Positions 1-5,965 are shown, counted from the first letter of the stretch. The stretch: DNA of 6,082 bases from JAKBCQ01 sp021807585 (GCA_027325115.1 DAHWFG010000094.1:1-6082); one strand, 5' to 3'. Program-made: numbers and translations. Notes: generated from the sequence alone by a model not told the origin.

Positions 1-3
1 GAA

Positions 4-243
4 GAGAAGATTTTTTACCACGGATTACACGGATAACACGGATAAGATAATAACTAGAGAATCATAAACAGGGCAAAACAGAGAAGATTTTTTACCACGG
101 ATTACACGGATAACACGGATAAGAAAATAATTAGAAAATGATGAATAGAGTAGAATAGAGAAGATTATTAACAAGGATTACACGGATAGCACGGATAACA
201 CGGATAGCACGGATAGCACGGATAGCACGGATAATTCGGATAG
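4..243. repeat. Left arm: 77-bp tandem repeat, about three copies
   Basis: Copies begin at 4, 81 and 158, exactly 77 bp apart. The first 43 bases of copies one and two (4-46 and 81-123) are identical. They read GAGAAGA, a T-run, then ACCACGG followed by cores of the type ATTACACGG and ATAACACGG. The intervening 34-bp AT-rich parts (47-80 and 124-157) agree at about 24 of 34 positions by eye, so the whole 77 bp is the repeating unit. The third copy starts with the same GAGAAGATT but is diverged, and its core is expanded into a 9-bp array. The unit may continue to the left of the window. No reading frame here looks like a gene. The function is unknown. Confidence 0.9.
172..243. repeat. 9-bp tandem array, forward orientation (CACGGATAG units)
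   Basis: Eight consecutive 9-bp units run from 172. The first (CAAGGATTA) and last (TTCGGATAG) are degenerate, and the six between (181-234) are CACGGATAG or CACGGATAA. This is the core of the third 77-bp copy, extended from about two units in the other copies. Such growth by whole units suggests replication slippage or unequal recombination. Because nine is a multiple of three, the array stays open in some frames and can produce spurious low-complexity reading frames. Confidence 0.9.
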
Positions 244-283
244 AAGAATAAGGGGTTATAATTAATAAGTTTTGTATTCTTCT
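242..283. repeat. Perfect 9-bp inverted repeat at the centre of the repeat block
   Basis: AGAAGAATA (242-250) is the exact reverse complement of TATTCTTCT (275-283), with a 24-nt AT-rich loop. It lies where the repeat cores change orientation: CGGATA-type to the left, TATCCG-type to the right. It therefore marks the symmetry centre of the larger structure. As RNA it would give a weak AT-rich stem on its own, extendable by pairing between the flanking arrays. No T-run or gene end suggests a terminator. Confidence 0.7.
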
Positions 284-303
284 GTATTTTTCTCGTGTAT
301 TTT

Positions 304-348
304 ATCCGTGTAATCCGGGTAATCCGTGTAATCCGTGTAATCCGAGCT
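304..348. repeat. 9-bp tandem array, reverse orientation (ATCCGTGTA units)
   Basis: Five 9-bp units lie end to end at 304-312, 313-321, 322-330, 331-339 and 340-348. Three are exactly ATCCGTGTA, one is ATCCGGGTA and the last is degenerate (ATCCGAGCT). The unit is the reverse complement of the TACACGGAT phase of the left-hand array, so the two arrays could pair as hairpin arms around the 242-283 inverted repeat. Translated forward, the array gives a meaningless repeating Val-Ile-Arg peptide, which should not be called a gene. Confidence 0.9.
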
Positions 349-352
349 AAAC

Positions 353-580
353 ATGTATTTGTCTTTTCCGTGGAGAACCGCCGATCGGGTTTCGTTATAA
401 AGATCCATGAAATACTGTATTATTATCCGTGTTTATCCGTGTTATCCGTGGTAAAAATGTATTATGTCCGTTCCGTGGTGTTCCGCCGAGGGCCTTCGTT
501 ATGAACATCATTAAATATTGTATTCTTATCCGTGTTTATCCGTGTTATCCGTGGTAAAAATGTATTTGTCTTTTCCGTGG
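353..580. repeat. Right arm: 103/104-bp tandem repeat, about 2.2 copies
   Basis: Units start with ATGTATT at 353, 457 and 560, spaced 104 and 103 bp. Each full unit contains TTCCGTGG, then a variable GC-richer middle with a shared CCGCCGA and TTCGTTAT, then TGTATT, and then a 41-bp tail identical in both copies (423-463 and 526-566) holding three ATCCGTG cores. The third copy is cut off after 580, where the sequence turns GC-rich. The cores are the same family as in the left arm but inverted, while the period and filler sequence differ. No protein gene is evident in 353-580. Confidence 0.88.
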
Positions 581-608
581 TTACGATCCGGATCGAGGGG
601 TCGGCTCG

Positions 609-649
609 CCCCGCGGTTCAAGCACGGTTGTCGATCCGTGGTCGCGGGG
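609..649 (-). terminator. GC-rich hairpin directly after the TRASH-protein gene
   Basis: CCCCGCG (609-615) pairs perfectly with CGCGGGG (643-649). Inside this, CACGG (623-627) pairs with CCGTG (636-640) around an 8-nt loop, with an asymmetric internal loop of 7 and 2 nt. On the minus strand the stem begins at the base after the TAA stop of the upstream gene. The position and stability fit a transcript 3' end. There is no following U-run, so it is not a classical intrinsic terminator and could instead protect the mRNA end. Confidence 0.4.
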
Positions 650-1372
650 TTATTTGTGGTTTTTCTCGCGTTCCTTGGCCTCGGCGATAATCGCCGCGGG
701 GTTCTCCTCAAACAGTTCCTTACAGCCCGAGCAGCAAACGTAATATGTCTCGCCTTTGTAAGAAACCTTGATCGTCCCGCGTCCCTCGGTCACGACGCAC
801 TTGGGGTACGAATCGCCCGCCGCGAACGCCACGCCGTTCCTCGTGTAACCGACCTCGCCGAGTCTGCGATACGAATCGGAGTCTGGAACGGGAGCTTCGA
901 GTAAAAGCAAGAACCGCGTCTCATGAAGCGGTGAAAGCGTGATTCGACCGACCCCTTCGGCGGCTTTTTCGGTCGCGATCAGGACGAGCTTGTCACGATC
1001 GCCGGCTTTGCCCTCGAATGATCGCTTGGAATCGTCGGCGAGAGTCGCTTCCAAACGGAATACGCTCGGTTTCTCGCCCGAGGAAAGGATCGCCGATTTG
1101 AGATATTTACCCCGATCAAGCTTGAGCAACAAGCTTGCCGAGCTTTTGTCGAGCTTCCAAACCCATTCGGCCGACTCGGTCCAAGCGCCTTTGCGATTGT
1201 TCCGTTCAACCATACCGACGCCCCGCCAGCTTCCCACAAGTTGACCGTAAGCCTTGAGCGCGGTTTGATCGCGCTTCCGCGCCGCCGACTCGTCGGCCGA
1301 CGGAGGACCAGCCGCCGCGACCAAGACCGCCGAACACCAAACACCCACTAAGATCCTTGCGCGACGGTTCAT
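650..1372 (-). CDS. Exported protein with C-terminal TRASH/YHS-like metal-binding motif
   Basis: The product is 240 aa. Residues 1-26 look like a Sec signal peptide: basic MNRRAR, a hydrophobic stretch to about residue 21, then small residues. Cys13 is inside the hydrophobic core and is not a lipobox. Residues 35-180 are strand-rich (VGSWRGVG, SAEWVWKLD), recalling DUF1579-like or lipocalin-like beta-barrels; that resemblance is tentative. The C-terminus holds C192, C213, C214 and C217 in VSYKGETYYVCCSGC followed by FEENP, giving C-x20-C-x3-C. This fits the TRASH motif, a predicted metal-binding module. The ATG at 1372 is preferred, with AAAGAG seven bases upstream. An in-frame TTG at 1378 would leave only one base after that site. 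The gene follows the response regulator by 46 bp and is probably co-transcribed. I infer periplasmic metal or redox binding; substrate and pathway are unknown. Confidence 0.85.
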   Translation of the reverse strand: MNRRARILVGVWCSAVLVAAAGPPSADESAARKRDQTALKAYGQLVGSWRGVGMVERNNRKGAWTESAEWVWKLDKSSASLLLKLDRGKYLKSAILSSGEKPSVFRLEATLADDSKRSFEGKAGDRDKLVLIATEKAAEGVGRITLSPLHETRFLLLLEAPVPDSDSYRRLGEVGYTRNGVAFAAGDSYPKCVVTEGRGTIKVSYKGETYYVCCSGCKELFEENPAAIIAEAKEREKNHK

Positions 1373-1389
1373 AATCAAACTCTTTGATA

Positions 1390-1395
1390 ATTATA
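1390..1395 (-). promoter_or_regulatory. TATAAT -10-like hexamer before the TRASH-protein gene
   Basis: On the minus strand this reads TATAAT, a perfect sigma70-type -10 consensus, 17 bases before the ATG at 1372. No recognisable -35 hexamer lies 16-18 bases further upstream, which would fall inside the end of the regulator gene. It may give a minor internal promoter, or be chance in a short AT-rich gap. Confidence 0.25.
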
Positions 1396-1418
1396 ACACG
1401 ATGCAAGTTCGGGATCGA

Positions 1419-2828
1419 TCACGCTTGTTGGAGCTGATTGATTTTATTATAGAGCGTTTTCAGGCTGATGCCCAGTTCCTTGCTCGCCGCGGGTTTGTTT
1501 CCGTTGTGTTTTTCGAGCACGGTCTGAATGTAGCGCATTTCGATATCGCGGAGCGTAGGCGAGCCGTCGGGGATTGCGAAATGGGGGCCCGACACCGCCG
1601 ATTCGGCGGCGGGGTGACCCCCCAGGTTCGCCGCGGCGCGGCGCGAAGAAGCGGTCGCGGGCAAGTGTTCGAGGGTGATCGGATTCCCTCCCGCGAGAAT
1701 CACGGCGCGTTCGATCGCGTTGGCGAGTTCGCGAATGTTCCCCGGCCAGTCGCGTTCCGCAAGCGCCTCGATCGCCTCGGGGGTGAGCGTCGATTCGCTC
1801 CCCGATCGACGCGCGTGGCGTCTCAGCATATGTTCCGCCAAAATGGGGATATCGCGGCGGCGTTCGCGGAGCGGGGGCAAATTGATTTCAAACGTGTTGA
1901 TCCGAAAGAAAAGATCTTCGCGGAATTCGTCGACGGCGATCATCTCGCGCAGGTCTCGGTTTGTGGCGCAGAGGACGCGGACGTCGACGCGGAACGGGTC
2001 GTTCTCGCCGACGCGGCGGATCTCGCCCGATTCCAAAAATCGAAGCAATTTCACTTGAACGCTTTTATTAAGTTCGCCGACCTCGTCGAGGAAGAGCGTG
2101 CCGCCGTTGGCGACTTCAAACAATCCCTTTCGGTGCGTATCGGCGCCGGTGAACGCCCCTTTGCGATGGCCGAAAAGTTCGCTTTCGACGAGGTTTTCCG
2201 GGAGCGCTCCGCAGTTGACCGGGACGAACGCGTGCGCCGAGCGTCGGCTCCGATCGTGCAGGTTTCGCGCCACCAGCTCTTTTCCCGTCCCCGTTTCGCC
2301 CAAAATCAGCACGCTCGCGTCGGTCGGCGCCACCGTGTCGATCAGGCGTTTGACGGCCGTCATCGCGGCGACCTCACCCACAAGCGTGGGAGATCCCTCG
2401 GCCGCCTTCAGTCTTGATTCGAGGGCTTGCGCTTTGTTGGTGAGATCGCGGCGTTCGGAGATGCGATTCAAAATAACTTCAAGTTCCGCCCATTTACAAG
2501 GTTTTGTAAGATAATCGAACGCGCCGAGCCGGAGAGCCTGCACCGCGGTGTCGACGGTCGCCTGGCCGGTGAGAATCACGACCTGGGTGTCGGGGCTCAA
2601 TTGACGGATCTTCCCCAACACTTCGATTCCCGTCATCCCCGGCATCCGCAGGTCCAACAGCGCCGCGTCGAACGATCCTTTTTCAAGGGCTCGGAGCGCG
2701 GCGACTCCGTCGGGACAAACCGTGACGTCGTGCCCCAGCCGCGGCAGCTCGATCCGCATCAGATCGCGCAGATGCGCCTCGTCGTCGGCGAAGAGGATCC
2801 GCAAACCTCCGTGTTGCGATTTCTCCAT
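1419..2828 (-). CDS. NtrC/ZraR-family sigma54-activating response regulator
   Basis: The product is 469 aa from the preferred ATG at 2828; numbering here starts from it. Receiver domain, about 8-120: acidic pair D15/D16, phospho-acceptor D59 in LLDLRMPG, T87 and K109. AAA+ sigma54-interaction domain, about 148-375: Walker A GETGTGKE (177-184), intact GAFTGA sigma54-contact loop (224-229), Walker B LFLDE (D248/E249), FREDLFFRIN (302-311) and WPGNIREL (361-368). A variable linker leads to a C-terminal Fis-type helix-turn-helix (about 421-469, ending in KELGISLKTLYNKIN). All key motifs are present, so it should be an active phosphorylation-dependent activator. It lies 77 bp after the kinase gene, its probable partner. 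An in-frame ATG at 2846 is disfavoured because the Shine-Dalgarno sequence lies downstream of it. The name is family-level; NtrC, ZraR and AtoC types cannot be separated here. Confidence 0.96.
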   Translation of the reverse strand: MEKSQHGGLRILFADDEAHLRDLMRIELPRLGHDVTVCPDGVAALRALEKGSFDAALLDLRMPGMTGIEVLGKIRQLSPDTQVVILTGQATVDTAVQALRLGAFDYLTKPCKWAELEVILNRISERRDLTNKAQALESRLKAAEGSPTLVGEVAAMTAVKRLIDTVAPTDASVLILGETGTGKELVARNLHDRSRRSAHAFVPVNCGALPENLVESELFGHRKGAFTGADTHRKGLFEVANGGTLFLDEVGELNKSVQVKLLRFLESGEIRRVGENDPFRVDVRVLCATNRDLREMIAVDEFREDLFFRINTFEINLPPLRERRRDIPILAEHMLRRHARRSGSESTLTPEAIEALAERDWPGNIRELANAIERAVILAGGNPITLEHLPATASSRRAAANLGGHPAAESAVSGPHFAIPDGSPTLRDIEMRYIQTVLEKHNGNKPAASKELGISLKTLYNKINQLQQA

Positions 2829-2836
2829 GTTCCCGG

Positions 2837-2844
2837 CCTCCTCC
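2837..2844 (-). promoter_or_regulatory. Ribosome binding site deciding the regulator start
   Basis: GGAGGAGG on the minus strand ends eight bases before the ATG at 2828, ideal spacing. The upstream in-frame ATG at 2846 overlaps this site and has no purine-rich sequence before it. The shorter start is therefore better supported. Confidence 0.75.
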
Positions 2845-2856
2845 ATGAGATAAAAA

Positions 2857-2903
2857 CGTTCGCATACAACTAAATGTATATGCTAAGGGATACTTATCGA
2901 ACG
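2857..2903 (-). repeat. Imperfect inverted repeat between kinase and regulator genes
   Basis: CGTTCG (2857-2862) is complementary to CGAACG (2898-2903). Inside it, GCATA (2862-2866) can pair with TATGC (2879-2883), but the two stems share a boundary and are separated by about 14 unpaired bases on one side. It fills most of the 77-bp, AT-rich gap between the kinase stop and the regulator start. It could be an intercistronic RNA structure that tunes the regulator-to-kinase ratio, or a binding site. There is no U-run. The pairing is modest. Confidence 0.35.
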
Positions 2904-2905
2904 AG

Positions 2906-4552
2906 TCAAGCCGCGTCGAACGCCGCGGGGGTACGCGATTTGAGCGCGATCGGCTCGTTCGACCGTTTGGACTCGGCCTCGCCGGCTCGCACCGGCAGAC
3001 GAACGGTAAAGATCGAACCCGCTCCCTCTCCGGGGCTCGTCGCGGTGATCTCCCCCTGATGGCGGTTGATAATGCGATGCGAGATCGAAAGCCCCAGGCC
3101 CGTTCCTTTGCCCCCTTTGCGGTGCGTGAAGAACGGCTCAAATATATTCTCGAGGATCTCGGGCGCCATTCCGCAGCCGTCGTCGGTGAAGGCCATCTCG
3201 GCCATTCCACCCGAATGACGGATGTCGATCCGGAGCGTTCCCCCCGCCTCCATCGAATCGAGCGCGTTGACGACCAAATTCAGCACCACCTGTTTGATCT
3301 CTTGGCCGTCGACATACGCGTATACCGTCTCTCGCGGCTGAAAGACGATCTGCTTTTCGCGGTATTTCCCCATATGTCGAACCATTTCGACGACGTTTTG
3401 GACGAGATCGACGAGTTCGGTGGGACGACGTTGGATCTCGCCGCACCGCGAAAAATCGAGCAATCGTTCGGTGATCCGCTTGCAGCGAAACGCTTCTTCC
3501 TGGATCATCCGTAAATAATCGTGGATGATTTTGGCCTCGGCGCGCGCCTCGTCGCGGTCGGCTACGAGCGGCTCAATCCGCTTTTCAAGCGCCTCCGAAC
3601 AGAACGCGATCGAAGCCAACGGATTGTTGATCTCGTGCGCCACTCCCGCGGCCAAAAAGCCGACTCCGGCGAGCCGCTCGGACCGAACCAATTGGCTTGA
3701 TCGCACTTGCACCTGATGTTCCAGATCTTGATACATCACACGCAATCGCTCGGTCATATCATTGAACGCCTGGGCGAGATCCTGCATCTCGTCGCCGGTA
3801 TCGAGCTCGATCACTCCGTCGAACGAACCCCGCGCCACTCGCCGGACGCCGCGCTGAAGGAGCCGAACGGGATAAAGCACCCACCGTTGGAACAGTACCG
3901 TCAGGCCCCCCAACATCACCAAAACCATAAACGCCGAAGTCCATACGGTGATTCGACTAGTGATATATTGTTTTTGTGATTGAACGAGCACGGCGTAGAA
4001 ATCGCGGTGAAGGATATCGGGAAGTTTCATCACGCGTCGCTTCAGGCGATCGATGCGCGTATCAAGGTCGTTCCCCTCGGGGACCGACGGATCGCGAATC
4101 CCCGCGACGAGCCGCCGCTGAAGATAATGCGGAGTTCCCGGAAAGACGGGCGCCATCTTGGCTTCGGGATCGAGCCGATTGAGGATCTGGGTCAGCTCGT
4201 CGTCGATCAAAAAGACGAGGCCGAGTTCGTCGCGGCCGTTATCAACGCGAATGCCCTTGGTGGTGTTGCGCTTCAGTTGCTGAAAATAAACCTTGAGCGC
4301 CTCCCGCGCGGCCAGCACCTGAACCTTGAGTTCGGCGCGATTTTCGGCGGTTTTACCGGGCGAATCGAGCTGCGCGACGACCTGGAGCAGTTCTTTCGAC
4401 GCTCCGAGTTCGGGGAGAAGATCGACGAGCGTCAGGTTGCTTGAATGGAACGAATGGAGCCCGAACATCGATCCCGCCATCAGGATCAGCATCATGCCGA
4501 TGACGAGACTGAGACCGGCGATCAGCTTGATGCGAATGGGCCAGCGAGGCAT
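2906..4552 (-). CDS. NtrB/ZraS-type membrane sensor histidine kinase with HAMP domain
   Basis: The product is 548 aa from the preferred ATG at 4552. TM1 is about 8-33. A mostly helical periplasmic sensor of about 170 residues (34-202) follows, with no family I recognise. TM2 is about 203-221, then HAMP about 222-275 (starting YPVRLLQRGV) and a short coiled coil. The HisKA dimerisation domain carries the phospho-acceptor H306 in GVAHEINNPLAS. The ATPase domain has N429 in LNLVVNALDSM, the G1 box DDGCGM (457-462), FEPFFTHR (471-478) and the G2 box GKGTGLGLS (481-489). All catalytic motifs are intact. The AHEINNPLAS H-box is typical of kinases paired with NtrC-type regulators, and such a regulator follows 77 bp downstream. 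A tail of about 27 polar residues follows the ATPase domain. The ligand cannot be read from the sequence. An upstream in-frame ATG at 4567 overlaps the Shine-Dalgarno sequence and is disfavoured. Confidence 0.96.
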   Translation of the reverse strand: MPRWPIRIKLIAGLSLVIGMMLILMAGSMFGLHSFHSSNLTLVDLLPELGASKELLQVVAQLDSPGKTAENRAELKVQVLAAREALKVYFQQLKRNTTKGIRVDNGRDELGLVFLIDDELTQILNRLDPEAKMAPVFPGTPHYLQRRLVAGIRDPSVPEGNDLDTRIDRLKRRVMKLPDILHRDFYAVLVQSQKQYITSRITVWTSAFMVLVMLGGLTVLFQRWVLYPVRLLQRGVRRVARGSFDGVIELDTGDEMQDLAQAFNDMTERLRVMYQDLEHQVQVRSSQLVRSERLAGVGFLAAGVAHEINNPLASIAFCSEALEKRIEPLVADRDEARAEAKIIHDYLRMIQEEAFRCKRITERLLDFSRCGEIQRRPTELVDLVQNVVEMVRHMGKYREKQIVFQPRETVYAYVDGQEIKQVVLNLVVNALDSMEAGGTLRIDIRHSGGMAEMAFTDDGCGMAPEILENIFEPFFTHRKGGKGTGLGLSISHRIINRHQGEITATSPGEGAGSIFTVRLPVRAGEAESKRSNEPIALKSRTPAAFDAA

Positions 4553-4559
4553 GTCGGCG

Positions 4560-4565
4560 ACCTCC
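4560..4565 (-). promoter_or_regulatory. Ribosome binding site deciding the kinase start
   Basis: GGAGGT on the minus strand lies seven bases before the ATG at 4552. An in-frame ATG at 4567 overlaps this site and would add five residues (MEVAD). The sequence before that upstream ATG has no Shine-Dalgarno match, so the start at 4552 is preferred. Confidence 0.75.
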
Positions 4566-4692
4566 ATGTCGTGTCGATGAATAAGCCCGCGATCCGTGTG
4601 GGCGATTCGTGCGATTCGGCCTAAATCTCAAGGCGGACGAACGATCTTGGTCGATTTCGTAAAGAGATACCACAAGCCGTCGGTTTCATCCA

Positions 4693-4725
4693 GTCGTCTC
4701 GGCGACGATTTCACCGAAAGACGAC
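4693..4725 (-). repeat. Inverted repeat in the DUF1573-kinase intergenic gap
   Basis: GTCGTCTCGG (4693-4702) pairs with CCGAAAGACGAC (4714-4725): ten base pairs with a two-base bulge and an 11-nt loop. It lies about 77 bp after the DUF1573 stop and about 140 bp before the kinase start. It could be an operator, a leader-RNA hairpin or a transcription end. No T-run follows on either side. The rest of 4553-4801 holds no gene and no convincing promoter that I can see. Confidence 0.45.
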
Positions 4726-4763
4726 CCGCCGCATCGATTTCAAATGACAGATGTAACACAACC

Positions 4764-4781
4764 CGGCGCGATCGATCGCCG
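4764..4781 (-). terminator. Possible hairpin terminator after the DUF1573 gene
   Basis: CGGCG (4764-4768) pairs with CGCCG (4777-4781) around an 8-nt CGATCGAT loop; the same segment also contains the 12-bp palindrome GCGATCGATCGC (4768-4779). It lies 20 bases after the DUF1573 stop. On the minus strand it is followed by GGGTTGTGTTAC, only weakly T-rich, so the terminator call is tentative. Confidence 0.3.
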
Positions 4782-4801
4782 CGAGACTAGCTCTCATCAG
4801 A

Positions 4802-5965
4802 TTATCGAATAATAACATGAACAGGAAGAATCAGCTCGGGCGCCTCGGGGTGATCGGTTTCGAGGACGATCTGTTGTTTGATCGTTGCGGGTTTCGATCC
4901 CGCGGGAACCGAGACCGTCAGTTTGTATCGCGATCCCTTGGGGGCTTTGTCGTTTCCGGTCGATTCGCCGATCTTCGTCACCGTCGCGACGAGCGGATGG
5001 GGAATCGATTTGATCGTAAAATGAGCGTCGTTCTTGCCTCGAACGTAGATCGAGATCGCCTCGCTCGCGCCGCGCGTTCCCGAAACTTGCGTCATCCGGA
5101 TCGCCTCGGGTGAAAGCGAGATCGGTCCCGAGATTTCGCCGAAAACCGTCAGTCGTTGTTTGCCGTGCTTGGGGTGATTGAGCGTGAGGAAAATCTCCTC
5201 GCGAAACGGCCCGATCGGCATCCCTTTTTTAATCGTAAACTCAAGTTGATATCCCGATATCCCTTTGAATCGCTTGGCGTCGTCGGACTGCGTCGACGCC
5301 TTCTCGAATCCCGCCAACGATTCGAGATCCTCCTTCGTGAGCGGGATTTTCGTCACCTTGAGAAAATCGCGCCGCGCGTTGCGGATCTCGCTGATCTCCA
5401 GGTCGCTTTTATCAGGTGAATAGATAACGACCCTTTGAGAGTGATCTTGGTCGTTCGAGACGCTGTCGAACGAGATCGTCGATTCGGGCAAGATGACGAT
5501 CGCGGGGCGAACGGTTCCTTTGATGACGAAATCGACTTTGTCGTGGAGCGGGTCGGTCGTGAGGATCGAAGCGTATTTTGAGAACGGTCCCGCGCTATCG
5601 CGAGTATCCCATTCGAGCTTGATCGGGATTTCGTCGCCCGGTTTCATCGTCAGTTCGGTTTTCCCCTCGGGAAGATTGGCGATCGTGCACGAGCACGACG
5701 AATCCCCCTTGCGGATCACCATGTCTTTATCGCCAATGTTCTTGGCGGTCCACGTGTGGCTCGCCTTGGTTTGCAGCGGCATGACGCCGAAATCGTGGAC
5801 GAGGTTCTTTTCATTGACGTCGAGCTTGGGACGAGGTCCGTCGAGATTGACGGGAGCTCGATAACGCGTCTCGGGTCCCTCTTTTGAGGGCATGAGCAGA
5901 GGCGCGACGGACGCTGCGACGGTCAAGGCGATAATCAACGCGGCGAAGAGCAACCAACGCGTCAT
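4802..5965 (-). CDS. Membrane-anchored or exported DUF1573 protein
   Basis: The product is 387 aa. Residues 4-24 form one hydrophobic segment after MTR, acting as a signal anchor or signal peptide, so the rest is probably outside the cytoplasmic membrane. Residues about 54-152 match DUF1573: VHDFGVMP, a WTAKNIGDK stretch, a CSC motif (C91, C93), KPGDEIPIKLEWDT and ILTTDPLHDKVDFVIKG. This beta-sandwich family is common in the envelopes of Bacteroidetes and planctomycetes, and its role is poorly defined. The strand-turn pattern recurs twice (LTLNHPKHGKQRLTVFGEI at 260-278, LETDHPEAPELILPVHVI at 368-385), suggesting three Ig-like modules with cysteines only in the first. The ATG at 5965 has a weak GAGG nine bases upstream. 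It lies 249 bp before the kinase gene, so co-transcription is uncertain. The function is unknown. Confidence 0.88.
   Translation of the reverse strand: MTRWLLFAALIIALTVAASVAPLLMPSKEGPETRYRAPVNLDGPRPKLDVNEKNLVHDFGVMPLQTKASHTWTAKNIGDKDMVIRKGDSSCSCTIANLPEGKTELTMKPGDEIPIKLEWDTRDSAGPFSKYASILTTDPLHDKVDFVIKGTVRPAIVILPESTISFDSVSNDQDHSQRVVIYSPDKSDLEISEIRNARRDFLKVTKIPLTKEDLESLAGFEKASTQSDDAKRFKGISGYQLEFTIKKGMPIGPFREEIFLTLNHPKHGKQRLTVFGEISGPISLSPEAIRMTQVSGTRGASEAISIYVRGKNDAHFTIKSIPHPLVATVTKIGESTGNDKAPKGSRYKLTVSVPAGSKPATIKQQIVLETDHPEAPELILPVHVIIR

Noticed and set aside
295..504. Small protein with repeated Val-Ile-Arg
   Set aside because: It is a direct translation of the 9-bp array and the 103-bp repeat, with no Shine-Dalgarno site and no domain; judged non-coding.
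1..580. CRISPR array
   Set aside because: The repeats are unequal in length and the intervening sequences are themselves homologous copies (77-bp and 103-bp periods) rather than unique spacers. No cas genes are nearby.
1330..1372. Lipoprotein signal in the TRASH protein
   Set aside because: The only N-terminal cysteine (Cys13) lies inside the hydrophobic core and lacks the residues of a lipobox before it, so ordinary signal-peptide cleavage is more likely.
1397..1418. Sigma54 promoter before the TRASH-protein gene
   Set aside because: A TTGCA resembling the -12 element is present on the minus strand, but the required GG of the -24 element is absent at the right distance.
1401..2417. Long plus-strand open frame opposite the response regulator
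   Set aside because: It lies entirely opposite a gene with all NtrC-family motifs. Its composition is that of an antisense shadow in GC-rich DNA and it shows no domain.
4698..4720. Sigma54 promoter before the kinase gene
   Set aside because: GG and GC occur ten bases apart on the minus strand, but the surrounding bases do not match the TGGCAC and TTGCA elements; likely chance.
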